From contig DASPXK010000138.1 in the NCBI GenBank assembly GCA_035637315.1, forward strand, positions 1-20,490: a stretch of DNA of 20,490 bases, given 5' to 3'. The notes below the pieces were generated by a model. That model had not been told where the DNA came from. It saw nothing but the letters and a program-made list of their open reading frames with translations, and ran no database searches. The position numbers and the translations under genes are program-made. Source of the DNA: DASPXK01 sp035637315. Its GTDB lineage: Bacteria > Chloroflexota > UBA6077 > JACCZL01. Positions 7,311-15,625 of the stretch are shown piece by piece (positions within the stretch are counted from its first letter, which is position 1; every line of letters starts with the position of its first letter).

Positions 7311-8294
7311 TTGGCTACCCTGCAGCTTGCGCCGACCGATTTCATCAAGACCGCCCGGGCGATCGAGGACGAGGTCGCCAAGATCATCGTCGGCCAGGAT
7401 GAGATCGTACGCGGCATCCTGACCTGCGTTCTCGCAGGAGGCCATGCTCTTCTCGAGGGCGTGCCGGGCCTGGGCAAGACCATGCTCGTCCGAACGCTCA
7501 GCGATGTGCTGGACCTTTCATTCGCCCGGGTCCAGTTCACACCTGACCTGATGCCCGCTGACATCACCGGAACGAACGTCATTACCGAAGACGGCGGCAT
7601 CCGTGGCTTCCAGTTCCAGCCAGGTCCCATCTTTGCAAACCTCGTCCTGGCGGACGAGATAAATCGGGCGACGCCCAAGACGCAGTCGGCGCTGCTCGAA
7701 GCGATGCAGGAGCATCGCGTGACCGTGGCCAAGACCAGTTATCAGTTGGACCGACCGTTCTTCGTCATGGCAACCCAGAACCCGATCGAGATGGAGGGCA
7801 CCTATCCGCTGCCCGAGGCCCAACTGGACCGCTTCTTCTTCAAGCTGAACGTGAACTACCCGTCGGAGGATGAACTGCTCACCATCGCCGAACGGACGAC
7901 CAGTGGCCATCCGCCTGAGGTCCAGCCGGTCGCGGCCGGGCCAACGGTCCTGGCGATGATGGAGCTTGCGCGTGAGGTGCCGATCGCCCGTCCGGTCCTC
8001 GGCTTCGCGGTCAAGCTCACAACCCGGACGCACCCGGAGAACCCGGAGAGTCCCGAGTCAACCCGTCGCTACGTGCGCTACGGAGCCAGTCCGCGTGGCC
8101 TTCAGGCGCTGGTGTTGGGCGCGAAGATCCGAGCCATCCTGGAGGGTCGCTTCAACGTGGCTTTCGAAGACCTGCGGGCCGTGGCACTGCCCGCGCTGCG
8201 ACATCGAATCATCCTCAACTTCGAGGCCGACGCCGAGGGCGTCACGGCTGACCGGGTCATCTCGGACGTCCTGCTCGCGACCCGCGAGGAGTGA
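7311..8294 (+). CDS. MoxR family AAA+ ATPase
   Basis: This 327-residue protein has a TTG start preceded by GAGGA at 7299-7303, seven bases away. Diagnostic elements are IIVGQDEIV (25-33), Walker A GVPGLGKT (50-57), Walker B LVLADEINR (111-119, Asp115/Glu116), sensor 1 in ATQNP (Asn157), the arginine finger in EAQLDRF (Arg174), and the sensor 2 region YGASPRG near 257-263. MoxR ATPases form rings and are thought to act as chaperones that remodel or activate vWA-containing partners. The DUF58 gene begins one base after this stop and two vWA membrane proteins follow, the classic MoxR-DUF58-BatA order. The upstream gap to the coiled-coil gene is filled by the DUF559 cassette, so this gene may need its own promoter; none was convincing at 7232-7310. 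Confidence 0.95.
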   Translation: MATLQLAPTDFIKTARAIEDEVAKIIVGQDEIVRGILTCVLAGGHALLEGVPGLGKTMLVRTLSDVLDLSFARVQFTPDLMPADITGTNVITEDGGIRGFQFQPGPIFANLVLADEINRATPKTQSALLEAMQEHRVTVAKTSYQLDRPFFVMATQNPIEMEGTYPLPEAQLDRFFFKLNVNYPSEDELLTIAERTTSGHPPEVQPVAAGPTVLAMMELAREVPIARPVLGFAVKLTTRTHPENPESPESTRRYVRYGASPRGLQALVLGAKIRAILEGRFNVAFEDLRAVALPALRHRIILNFEADAEGVTADRVISDVLLATREE

Positions 8295-8295
8295 C

Positions 8296-9159
8296 GTGAT
8301 CGACGGGGCTTTTCTGGAGCGATTGGAGCGACTGTCGCTCGTGAGCCGCCGCCGGCTGGTGGGCTTTGGCAAGGGCGACCGACGCAGTATTCACAAAGGC
8401 ACCTCGATCGAGTTCGTCGACTACCGCCATTACGCGCCGGGCGACGATCCGCGGCAGGTCGATTGGAACATCTACCGTCGCTCTGGCAGCCTATACGTCA
8501 AGCAGTTCGAGGAGGAGGAGGTCCTCACCGCTCACGTCCTTGTGGACGTGAGTGCCTCGATGGACTGGGGTAGCCCCTCGAAGTCAACGTATGCCGCCCG
8601 TCTGGCGGCTGCGCTCGGCTACATCATTCTGGCCGGCTCCAGTCGACTGGCGGTGGCCACGCTCTCCGGCGCCACCAGCACGACGTTCGGGCCGGCGTGG
8701 GGCCGCCGGCAGTTGTCCGGAGTGATGAGCCTCCTCGAGCGGGAGCGGGCGCACGGGCCCACCAACCTGGACGCGGCCCTGGACGGCTACGCTCGCCGCG
8801 CCGAGCCCGGCCTGGCGGTCATCATCACCGACCTGCTGACCCCAGAGTTCGAGCAGGGCCTGAGGCGACTGCTCGACCGCCGCTTCGAAGTCACCCTGCT
8901 GCATTTGCTCGCACCCGAGGAAGTACATCCACCCATGAGCGGCGATCTGACATTAATCGACTCAGAGAACAGCAGCGAGGTGGCGATCACGCTCAACCAG
9001 GAGGCGCTCGATCTATACGGGACCCGCTTCCGGGCCTGGACGGCTGGCCTGGAGAGCTTCTGCGCTCGGCACGGGATCATCTACCAGCGCATCCAGACCA
9101 GCGAGCGCCTCGAACATGTCCTGTTCGACCGGCTGCGCCGCCGGGGAGTGCTGCGATGA
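8296..9159 (+). CDS. DUF58 domain protein
   Basis: This protein has 287 residues from GTG 8296. The start is supported by GAGGAG at 8286-8291 and a one-base gap after the moxR stop; the open frame extends further upstream but inside moxR. The hallmark motif FVDYRHYAPGDDPRQVDW is at 40-57. A vWA-like half follows with the metal-site motif DVSAS (Asp84, Ser86, Ser88), a threonine in GPTNLDAAL, and an aspartate in IITDLL. DUF58 proteins are regularly paired with MoxR and are presumed to be its partner or adaptor. No membrane helix was seen, unlike longer DUF58 proteins with N-terminal anchors, so this one is probably cytoplasmic or peripheral. The following vWA gene starts 13 bases after its stop. 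Confidence 0.93.
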   Translation: MIDGAFLERLERLSLVSRRRLVGFGKGDRRSIHKGTSIEFVDYRHYAPGDDPRQVDWNIYRRSGSLYVKQFEEEEVLTAHVLVDVSASMDWGSPSKSTYAARLAAALGYIILAGSSRLAVATLSGATSTTFGPAWGRRQLSGVMSLLERERAHGPTNLDAALDGYARRAEPGLAVIITDLLTPEFEQGLRRLLDRRFEVTLLHLLAPEEVHPPMSGDLTLIDSENSSEVAITLNQEALDLYGTRFRAWTAGLESFCARHGIIYQRIQTSERLEHVLFDRLRRRGVLR

Positions 9160-9172
9160 GCGAGGCGGCGTG

Positions 9173-11026
9173 ATGAGTCTCCTTACGCCGGCCATGCTCG
9201 GGCTCGGGATCCTCATTCCGATCCTGATACTGCTCTACCTGCTCAAGGTGAGGCGGCTGGAGTACCCCGTGAGCAGCACCTTGTTGTGGCAAGACCTGCT
9301 GCGCGACTTGGCAGCCCACGAGCCCTGGCAGCGCCTGCACTGGAGCGTACTTCTGGTCACCCAGATCCTGATAGTCGGGCTGGTCGTGCTGGCGCTAGCC
9401 AGGCCGTTCTTCGTCGTTCAGGCGCAGGAGGCGGTCCATGCAGTCCTTGTGCTCGACGCATCCGCCAGCATGCAGGCGACAGACGTCGAGCCCAGTCGCT
9501 TTGAGGTGGCCCGCCGTGCCGCGAGGCAAACCCTCCGCGATCTGGGCGAGGGCTCGGTGGCGACGATCGTGTTGGCCAAAAGCCAGCCCGAGGTGCTGGC
9601 GCCGGCCACTGATGACCGCCAGAGCCTGGAGCGCGCGATCGACGCAGCCGAGGTCTCGTTCGGCCCGGCCGACATCCAGCAGGCGCTGGTCCTGGCCACT
9701 ACGCTGGGGCCGGAACGCGGCCGCCTGCGCGTTTACCTGTTCACCGACGGCGCGTTCGGCGAGTTGAAAGGGTTCGATGCGGAGGGGATCGACATTCGGC
9801 TCGTCTCGGTCGGGGTGGATGGCGAGAACCAGGCCATCACGGGCCTGGCTGCCCGCCCCGACCCTCAGAACGCTCGACGCTTCCAGCTCTTCACGCGCGT
9901 TCGCAACTACGGTGACCAGCCCGCCCGAACGACTTTCTCGCTTCAGGTCGACGGCCAGTTGAGCGAGAGCCGCCAGATAGACCTGCCGCCGGGCGAGGCA
10001 CAGGAGTTCATGTTCTCCGACCTGCCGCTCGGGGCCAAGGCGGTCGAGGCGCATCTAGCGGGCAGCGATCACTTCCCCCTCGACAACGCCGCTTACGCTG
10101 TGCTGGACGTGCGGCGCTCGTCTGAGATCCTGCTCGTATCGCAAGGCAACCTGTTTCTGGAGAAGGTGCTCGGGCTGCTTCCAAACAGCGAAGTGTTCAG
10201 GGTGGCGCCGCGGCGTTACTTTTCGATCGACGCTGATCGCTATGACGTCGTCGTCTTCGACGGCTTCCTGCCGGACTCGATGCCGCGCGGCAGCGCGCTG
10301 GTGATCAACCCGCCAGAATCGTCGCTGTTCACGATTGACGGCGAGCTGCGCCGCCCCCGTATTCGGCACTGGGAGCGCGATGATCCGGTCCTCCAGTTTG
10401 TCGACCTCCGTGACGTCGCCATCGCGCGCGCCCAGCGGATCACGCCCCCCGGCTGGGCGCGAACGCTGATCGAGTCGGATGACGCACCCCTGCTGCTGGC
10501 GGGCGAGCACGATGGCCAGCGGACTGTGATCATGCCCTTCGACATCCGCCAGTCGAACCTGCCGCTCTCGGCCGCCTTCCCGATCATGATGGCGAACATC
10601 CTCGGGTACCTCGAACCGGGCGGCCAGGCGGCCCAGCGTGACCTGCATCCCGGCGACGCCATTACGATAGCGCCGTTGCCCCAGGCTGAAGACCTGGTCA
10701 TCCGGAGACCGAGTGGTCCGCCAAAGACGATCCACGTCGAGGGCCAGCCGATAACGTTTGCCGACACAGGCGAGCCGGGTCTGTACGGCGTCTCACAACG
10801 AGCGGCGGGTCAGACGATCCTCGAGGAGTTGTTCGCCGTCAACGCCTCCGACGAGCAGGAGTCGGATATTCGGCCCCGAACCGTGCTGCTGGGCAATGGT
10901 CGGCCGCTTCAGGCTGGCACCCAGGCCGACCTGGTGCCGGTCAACCGCGAGATCTGGCTCTGGCTCGCCCCCCTCGCGCTCGGCCTGCTGCTGTTCGAAT
11001 GGTTCTGGTTCCACAGAAGAAGCTGA
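9173..11026 (+). CDS. BatA-like vWA membrane protein
   Basis: This protein has 617 residues from ATG 9173 (GAGG at 9162-9165), chosen over an upstream ATG at 9116 that lies inside the DUF58 gene. The N-terminus is a BatA-type double anchor: helices at about 8-24 and 58-76, with the conserved segment LKVRRLEYPVSSTLLW at 24-39. A vWA domain follows from about residue 89, with MIDAS motif DASAS (Asp95, Ser97, Ser99) and TDG (Asp192). The second MIDAS motif reads GPADIQQAL, so Ala166 stands where Thr is usual and metal binding may be weakened. Beyond it lie a beta-rich region, a GATase-like segment (about 310-480) and a C-terminal helix (about 594-612) ending in a short basic tail. In BatA-like systems these proteins are proposed clients of the MoxR ATPase. 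Confidence 0.88.
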   Translation: MSLLTPAMLGLGILIPILILLYLLKVRRLEYPVSSTLLWQDLLRDLAAHEPWQRLHWSVLLVTQILIVGLVVLALARPFFVVQAQEAVHAVLVLDASASMQATDVEPSRFEVARRAARQTLRDLGEGSVATIVLAKSQPEVLAPATDDRQSLERAIDAAEVSFGPADIQQALVLATTLGPERGRLRVYLFTDGAFGELKGFDAEGIDIRLVSVGVDGENQAITGLAARPDPQNARRFQLFTRVRNYGDQPARTTFSLQVDGQLSESRQIDLPPGEAQEFMFSDLPLGAKAVEAHLAGSDHFPLDNAAYAVLDVRRSSEILLVSQGNLFLEKVLGLLPNSEVFRVAPRRYFSIDADRYDVVVFDGFLPDSMPRGSALVINPPESSLFTIDGELRRPRIRHWERDDPVLQFVDLRDVAIARAQRITPPGWARTLIESDDAPLLLAGEHDGQRTVIMPFDIRQSNLPLSAAFPIMMANILGYLEPGGQAAQRDLHPGDAITIAPLPQAEDLVIRRPSGPPKTIHVEGQPITFADTGEPGLYGVSQRAAGQTILEELFAVNASDEQESDIRPRTVLLGNGRPLQAGTQADLVPVNREIWLWLAPLALGLLLFEWFWFHRRS

Positions 11027-11028
11027 TA

Positions 11029-11053
11029 ATGGAGTGGCGAATGGCGACTCCAT
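11029..11053 (+). promoter_or_regulatory. Inverted repeat covering the start codon of the double-vWA gene
   Basis: ATGGAGT (11029-11035) and ACTCCAT (11047-11053) are exact inverse complements separated by an 11-base loop (GGCGAATGGCG), itself a partial 7-base tandem repeat. The right arm contains the first two bases of ATG 11052-11054, so an mRNA hairpin would mask the start until ribosomes finishing the upstream gene opened it. The intervening distance from the upstream stop is 25 bases and no strong Shine-Dalgarno sequence is visible. It may instead be a remnant of a (GGCGAAT)n heptad repeat. Confidence 0.4.
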
Positions 11054-13883
11054 GTCCCTAGATTTCACGCACCCGCTCGCGCTGCTGCTGCTGGGGCTGC
11101 TGCCAGCCTTTTGGCTGATCGATCGCGCGAGTCGAACGCACCTGCCGCGCAGGAGGCGGCGACTGGTCCTCTGGGTCCGGCTGGCCGTCGTCCTGCTGGT
11201 GGTGCTGGCTCTGGCCGGACCGCGCGTCATTGGGCAGGCCGACCAACAGGCCGTGGCCTTCCTGGTAGACGTCTCGGACAGCGTCACGCCTTCGATGCGT
11301 GAACGCGAGCTAGCCTGGCTTCGCGAGGCGATAAATGGGATGGGGGAGCGTGACCGAGCAGCGATCATCGCATTCGGCGACCAGGCAGTTGTCGAGCGCC
11401 CGCTGAGCAGCGCCCGCCAGGTCGCCCCGATTGCATCGATCGTCGGCGGCGGCCAGACCGACATCTCGGCCGCGATCCGTCTGGCACTGGCGACCCTGCC
11501 CAGCACCGTGGCGCGCAAGATCGTGCTCATCTCCGACGGCAACGAAAACGTCGGGCGAGCGATCGACCAGGCGCGAGTCGCGCGGGCCACGAAAGTGCCG
11601 ATATTGGCGGTCCCGCTATCCCAGCAGCTCGGGCCCGAGGTGCTGGTCCGCCAACTCGAGACGCCCGCCTTCGTACGCGATGGCGAGACGTTCTCGGCGG
11701 TACTGACCATCGAGGCGAGTCAGGACACCGTAGCCCAGGTCCACCTGCTCGCCGACGGCAAGCTGCTCAGTAGCCAGAGCGTGGAGCTGAGCCAGGGCAT
11801 CAACAGCATCGTCCTGCCACAGGACCCGCTCGGGCAGGGCTTCCACCTATTCAGGGCTCAGATCGAAAGCGCAACCGACAGCTTCGTCCAGAACAATGAG
11901 GGCGGCAGCTACACGGTAGTCACCGGGAGACCCCGCGTTCTTGTGGTTGAGTCTGACGCCGGCGAGGCACGCTACCTGGCTGACGCCCTGCGGTCGGCCG
12001 GCCTGGAGGTCGACATCAAGGAAGTGAACGAGGCCATCCTCGACCTTCCGACGCTGCGTGGCTACGAGAGCCTGGTGCTGGCCAACGTGCCCGCGGCTCA
12101 GCTCAGCGTCACGCAGATGCGCGCCATCAACTCGTACGTTCAGAATCTGGGGGGTGGTCTGGTAGTCATCGGCGGCGAGAAGAGCTACGGCGTGGGCCGC
12201 TACAACCGGACCCCGCTCGAGGAGGCGCTGCCGGTTCGCATGGACCTGCGGGGGCGGACGCTGACCGCCAGCGTCGCGCTGATTCTGGTCATCGACGCCT
12301 CCGGGAGCATGGCCGGCGGGCCCGGCTCATCGAAGATGGACCTGGCCAAAGAGGCGGCAATCCGCGCTACCGAGCTGCTCAGCGAGCAGGACCAGGTGGG
12401 GGTCCTGTCGTTCGACGACACTTCTCGCTGGGTGGTGGAGACTCAGTTTCTGACCGACCCAGGCAACGTCCAGACCCAGATCGGATCGATCAGCCCCGGC
12501 GGAGGGACCGCGATCTACCCGGCCGTCGAGACGGCGTTCAACGACATCGTCGCCCGCGACGCCAAGGTCAAGCACATCTTGCTCCTCACCGATGGGCTCA
12601 GTACCGGCGGCGACTATGAGACGCTGACGCAGCGGATGCTTCAGAACAGCGTCACCCTGTCCACTATCGCGATCGGCTCGGACGCCGACTTCGCATTGTT
12701 ACGTCGCCTGGCTGACTTGGGTCACGGCAGGTACTTCGAGGGCAATGACCCGTTCGAGGTCCCCCAGATGGTGATCAAGGACACACAGGAGGTGGCGCGG
12801 GCAGCGATCGTCGAGGAGCCATTCCGCCCCACTCAGGTGGGGGCCAGCCCGATCCTGGAGGGTATTGACGTCAGCCTGATGCCGCCCCTGCTCGGCTATG
12901 TCTCCACGACCCCCAAACCGACTAGTCAGATACTGCTGGTGTCCAAACAGGTCGATCCGATCCTCTCCGAGTGGCAGTACGGGCTTGGGCACGTCGTCGC
13001 CTGGACGTCCGACGCTAAGAACCGCTGGGCCCAGGACTGGCTGACCTGGCCGGACTTCAGCCGATTCTGGGCCCAGGTCGTCAAACGGACGATCCCCAAC
13101 CCGATTGACCGCAACCTGCAGGTCCAGATCACGCCGGAGGGCAGCACCGCGCGAGTCACGGTCGACGCGATCAGCGACGACAAGACGTACCAGAACTTCC
13201 TGAGCACCAGCGCGACAGTGGTGGACCCCTCGAACACGCAGAGCCAGATCCCGCTTCCCCAGGTCGCCCCGGGGCGCTACGAGGGGCGCCTACCGATCAC
13301 GACCGAGGGCGCCTACTTCCTGAATATCGTTCAGACCAGCCCGGACGGCACGCTCCAGGCCGGGCGGCCGGCTGGTTTCGTGATCCCCTACTCCGCCGAG
13401 TACCGCGACCTGCGAGCGAACCCAGAATTGCTCGGCCAGATCGCCCGCGAGACCGGGGGTAAGATCCTGGCCGAGCCGCGCGACATCTTCATCCGAGAGC
13501 AGACCGTGTCCGGCCAGCCGCGCGAGCTGTGGCCGCCGCTGCTTGTCCTGGCCGCGCTGCTGTTCCTCTTCGACGTGGCCGCCCGACGCCTGCGCCTCGG
13601 CTGGATGGACGCGGAGCGGGCCTGGGCGCATGTGCTCGACAACTGGTTGGGACGTGCCCGACGAGCGGCCGCGCCGGCGGCCGCCAAACTGCTGGCCGCC
13701 AAGAGTCGGATCTCAATCGAGGCGGCCGGCTTCGCCGACGGTCGCCGCGGCGAAGCGGCCCGAGCCAGCCCATCGGCGGCAGGCTCGGCGCAGGCCGTGG
13801 GCGAAGCGCAGCCGCGCAGCTCGTCCGTCCTGGGTGCCCGTCTCCTCGACGCCAAGAAACGCGCCGCCCCAAGGAGTCGGTAG
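11052..13883 (+). CDS. Large membrane protein with two vWA domains and a GATase-like domain
   Basis: This protein has 943 residues from ATG 11052; the open frame upstream of it lies inside the BatA-like gene. Helices at about 9-23 and 38-55 form an N-terminal anchor. vWA domain 1 has complete MIDAS residues: Asp73, Ser75, Ser77 (DVSDS), Thr136 and Asp162 (SDG). A GATase-like domain follows at about 296-405 (RVLVVESDAGEARYL; NLGGGLVVIGGEKSYGVGRY). vWA domain 2 has Asp415, Ser417, Ser419 (DASGS), Thr486 and Asp514 (TDG). A beta-rich region and a final helix at about 826-843 precede a 100-residue Ala/Arg-rich cytoplasmic tail. This domain order is known among large vWA/glutamine-amidotransferase-like membrane proteins of unknown function. 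It is the last gene of the locus and probably part of the same envelope complex. An in-frame GTG shortly upstream is an alternative start. Confidence 0.88.
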   Translation: MSLDFTHPLALLLLGLLPAFWLIDRASRTHLPRRRRRLVLWVRLAVVLLVVLALAGPRVIGQADQQAVAFLVDVSDSVTPSMRERELAWLREAINGMGERDRAAIIAFGDQAVVERPLSSARQVAPIASIVGGGQTDISAAIRLALATLPSTVARKIVLISDGNENVGRAIDQARVARATKVPILAVPLSQQLGPEVLVRQLETPAFVRDGETFSAVLTIEASQDTVAQVHLLADGKLLSSQSVELSQGINSIVLPQDPLGQGFHLFRAQIESATDSFVQNNEGGSYTVVTGRPRVLVVESDAGEARYLADALRSAGLEVDIKEVNEAILDLPTLRGYESLVLANVPAAQLSVTQMRAINSYVQNLGGGLVVIGGEKSYGVGRYNRTPLEEALPVRMDLRGRTLTASVALILVIDASGSMAGGPGSSKMDLAKEAAIRATELLSEQDQVGVLSFDDTSRWVVETQFLTDPGNVQTQIGSISPGGGTAIYPAVETAFNDIVARDAKVKHILLLTDGLSTGGDYETLTQRMLQNSVTLSTIAIGSDADFALLRRLADLGHGRYFEGNDPFEVPQMVIKDTQEVARAAIVEEPFRPTQVGASPILEGIDVSLMPPLLGYVSTTPKPTSQILLVSKQVDPILSEWQYGLGHVVAWTSDAKNRWAQDWLTWPDFSRFWAQVVKRTIPNPIDRNLQVQITPEGSTARVTVDAISDDKTYQNFLSTSATVVDPSNTQSQIPLPQVAPGRYEGRLPITTEGAYFLNIVQTSPDGTLQAGRPAGFVIPYSAEYRDLRANPELLGQIARETGGKILAEPRDIFIREQTVSGQPRELWPPLLVLAALLFLFDVAARRLRLGWMDAERAWAHVLDNWLGRARRAAAPAAAKLLAAKSRISIEAAGFADGRRGEAARASPSAAGSAQAVGEAQPRSSSVLGARLLDAKKRAAPRSR

Positions 13884-13951
13884 CCCGAGAGGCCCCAAGG
13901 GCAGCGAAGCTCCACGTCGTCTCTTCCAGCGCCACCTGAGTCTCCCAGATC

Positions 13952-13970
13952 TGTGCTACAGTGTAATACA
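13952..13970 (+). promoter_or_regulatory. Probable promoter/operator of the toxin-antitoxin operon
   Basis: Two 9-base near-palindromes of the form TGT...ACA stand in tandem: TGTGCTACA (13952-13960) and TGTAATACA (13962-13970, a perfect palindrome around its central A). Their centres are 10 bases apart, one helical turn, as expected for cooperative binding of two RHH dimers. An extended -10 promoter element (TG, one base, TACAGT at 13957-13962) overlaps both sites, so binding there would block transcription. The antitoxin ATG follows 23 bases downstream. The surrounding gap (13884-13993) holds nothing else recognisable. Confidence 0.5.
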
Positions 13971-13993
13971 ACCCAGCTCCGGAGTGCGGCTGT

Positions 13994-14419
13994 ATGCCAA
14001 GCAAGCTCTTCTCGATTCGAATGGACACGGCGACCACCGCTCAACTCGAAGCCCGCGCTCGAATGACCCGCGAGCCAAAGTCCCGGCTCGCCAGGCGTCT
14101 CATCGAGGAGGGCCTTCGAATGGAGGCTCACCCGGGCATCGTATTCCGAGACGGCCCCGTCGGCCGCCGTCCGGCGGTTATGGGCGGTCCTGACGTGTGG
14201 GAGGTCGCGCGCGTGATCCGAGACGTTGCTGAGCGGGGTGAACCGCTGATAGACACGGTGGTCGAACTGACGGGCCTCATGCCGCACCAGGTGCAAGCCG
14301 CGCTCGGCTACTACGCCGAGCATCGAGAAGACATCGACGAGTGGATACAGCGGGTCGATGACGAGGCCGAGCGAGCTGAGGCCGCTTGGCTGCGCGAGCA
14401 TGAATTGCTTGCGCGTTGA
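13994..14419 (+). CDS. RHH-DUF433 antitoxin
   Basis: This 141-residue protein has an N-terminal ribbon-helix-helix-like DNA-binding segment (strand KLFSIRMD at 4-11; helices at about 12-23 and 28-43). It then has a DUF433 domain beginning HPGIVFRDGPVGRR (46-59) and including GGPDVWEVARVIRD and VQAALGYYAEHREDIDEWI. The acidic helical tail (about 121-141) is suited to masking a toxin. DUF433 proteins are antitoxins commonly paired with DUF5615 toxins, and here the toxin gene overlaps its stop by four bases (TTGA, 14416-14419). It probably represses its own operon at the tandem palindromes upstream. The promoter is independent of the vWA locus, which ends 110 bases earlier. Confidence 0.88.
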   Translation: MPSKLFSIRMDTATTAQLEARARMTREPKSRLARRLIEEGLRMEAHPGIVFRDGPVGRRPAVMGGPDVWEVARVIRDVAERGEPLIDTVVELTGLMPHQVQAALGYYAEHREDIDEWIQRVDDEAERAEAAWLREHELLAR

Positions 14420-14775
14420 AGCTGTTACTAGACACGATGTTCGACCCGGAGATCGCAAACCAGCTGCGTAGGCGTGGTCACGATGTCGTAGCTGCGATTG
14501 ACCGTCCCCACGCGGCAAAGCTGGACGACGCCGACCTCTTCGCGTTGGCGCAGGACGAACGGCGCGCAGTCGTAACCGAGAACGTGCCCGACTTCCTGCG
14601 TGTTGACGGTCTCTACCGGGCGCAGGGCAGAGCCCACTTCGGACTCCTTCTGACGACCCATCGTCGCTATTCGCGCAGCTCAGCACGGACAGTGGGACAG
14701 CTCGTGCTGGCGCTCGACACTTTCCTGCAGGCAGTTGATCCCGAGCCGACTAGCCTGATTCACTGGCTGCGCTAG
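14416..14775 (+). CDS. DUF5615 PIN-like toxin
   Basis: This 119-residue protein starts at TTG 14416, overlapping the antitoxin stop, so translation is coupled and probably kept low. It shows the DUF5615 pattern: KLLLDTMFDPEIANQLRRRGHDVV (positions 2-25, in pieces LLLD, LRRRGHDVV), DDADLFALAQDERRAVV, then TENVPDF (54-60). The C-terminal half contains HFGLLLTTHRRYSRS. Asp6, Asp40 and Asp59 are candidate metal-binding residues of the PIN-like fold. Where family members often read LLDE this protein has LLDT. Relatives are presumed RNases neutralised by DUF433 partners. It ends seven bases from the convergent permease gene, with no visible terminator between them. Confidence 0.86.
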   Translation: MKLLLDTMFDPEIANQLRRRGHDVVAAIDRPHAAKLDDADLFALAQDERRAVVTENVPDFLRVDGLYRAQGRAHFGLLLTTHRRYSRSSARTVGQLVLALDTFLQAVDPEPTSLIHWLR

Positions 14776-14782
14776 CCGCGCT

Positions 14783-15625
14783 CTACGCCTTCAGGCGAGG
14801 GTCCAGCGCGTCGCGGAGGCCGTCTGCGAGCAGGAAGATGGCCAGGGTGGTCAGGAAGATGGCCGCGCCAGGGGTTACGACCAACCAGGGCGCGCGAGTG
14901 ACGTTTTCCAGGGATGAGGCCAGCATGCTGCCCCACGACGCGACGGGTGGCTGGACCCCGAGGCCCAGGTAGCTCAGGCCGGACTCGGCCAGAATGCCGC
15001 CCGCTACGTCGAAGCCGGCGATCACCGTGACCATCGAGAACACGTTGGGCAGGACGTGCCGCGCCATGACGCGGCCGTCCGAGGCGCCGAGCGCCCGTGC
15101 CGCAAGCACGTAGTCGCGCTCGCGGATTGAGAGCCCCATCCCGCGCACCAGGCGCGCCGTGCCCATCCAGCCCAGCCCGCCGATGATGATTGCCAGCACA
15201 AGCACACCCGGCCTCAGCGTGGCCGAGAGCAGGATCAGCAGGAATAGGGTCGGGATGTTGATGAGTGTCTGGATGATCGCATTGGTCAAGTCGTCCAGTC
15301 GGCCGCCGTAGAAGCCGGACGCTAGCCCTATTGGCACCCCAATGGCCAGGGAGACCAAGGCGATCGTCAGACCAATCGACAGTGAGACTCGGCCAGCAAT
15401 CAGGGTGCGCGCAAGGTTGTCCCGGCCAAGGTCGTCCGTACCCAGCAGGTTGGCTGGCGATGGCGGACGGTAGCGTTGGACAAGGTTTTGACGATACGGG
15501 TCCACGTCGAGCACGCCCCACGCGATCCAAGACGCCAGCATGGTGACCGCTACGATGACGATGATCATCCCCAGCGCGGCCATCGTCATGCGGTCACGCC
15601 ACAGTCGGCGCGCGGTCCCGGTCAT
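14783..15625 (-). CDS. Peptide/nickel-type ABC transporter permease, DppC/OppC family
   Basis: This 280-residue inner-membrane subunit has an N-terminal helix (MAALGMIIVIVAVTMLASWI, about 14-33). The OppC-typical NLLGTDDLGRDNLARTLIAG follows (about 59-78), then five further hydrophobic segments. The EAA loop that contacts the ATPase is DYVLAARALGASDGRVMARH, about 171-190. The C-terminus SGLSYLGLGVQPPVASWGSM is also characteristic. ATG 15625 overlaps the stop of the upstream DppB-like gene by four bases (ATGA). It is the last gene of the transporter operon before the convergent toxin gene. No DppD/DppF ATPase gene follows. Confidence 0.93.
   Translation of the reverse strand: MTGTARRLWRDRMTMAALGMIIVIVAVTMLASWIAWGVLDVDPYRQNLVQRYRPPSPANLLGTDDLGRDNLARTLIAGRVSLSIGLTIALVSLAIGVPIGLASGFYGGRLDDLTNAIIQTLINIPTLFLLILLSATLRPGVLVLAIIIGGLGWMGTARLVRGMGLSIRERDYVLAARALGASDGRVMARHVLPNVFSMVTVIAGFDVAGGILAESGLSYLGLGVQPPVASWGSMLASSLENVTRAPWLVVTPGAAIFLTTLAIFLLADGLRDALDPRLKA

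Noticed and set aside
9156..9173. Mini-ORF ATG AGC GAG GCG GCG TGA before the BatA-like gene
   Set aside because: Five codons only; it overlaps the DUF58 stop and the ribosome-binding site of the next gene, and nothing supports it as a gene.
13388..14686. 432-residue open frame on the - strand across the vWA gene end and the toxin-antitoxin genes
   Set aside because: It runs antisense to three well-supported genes and shows no domain pattern.
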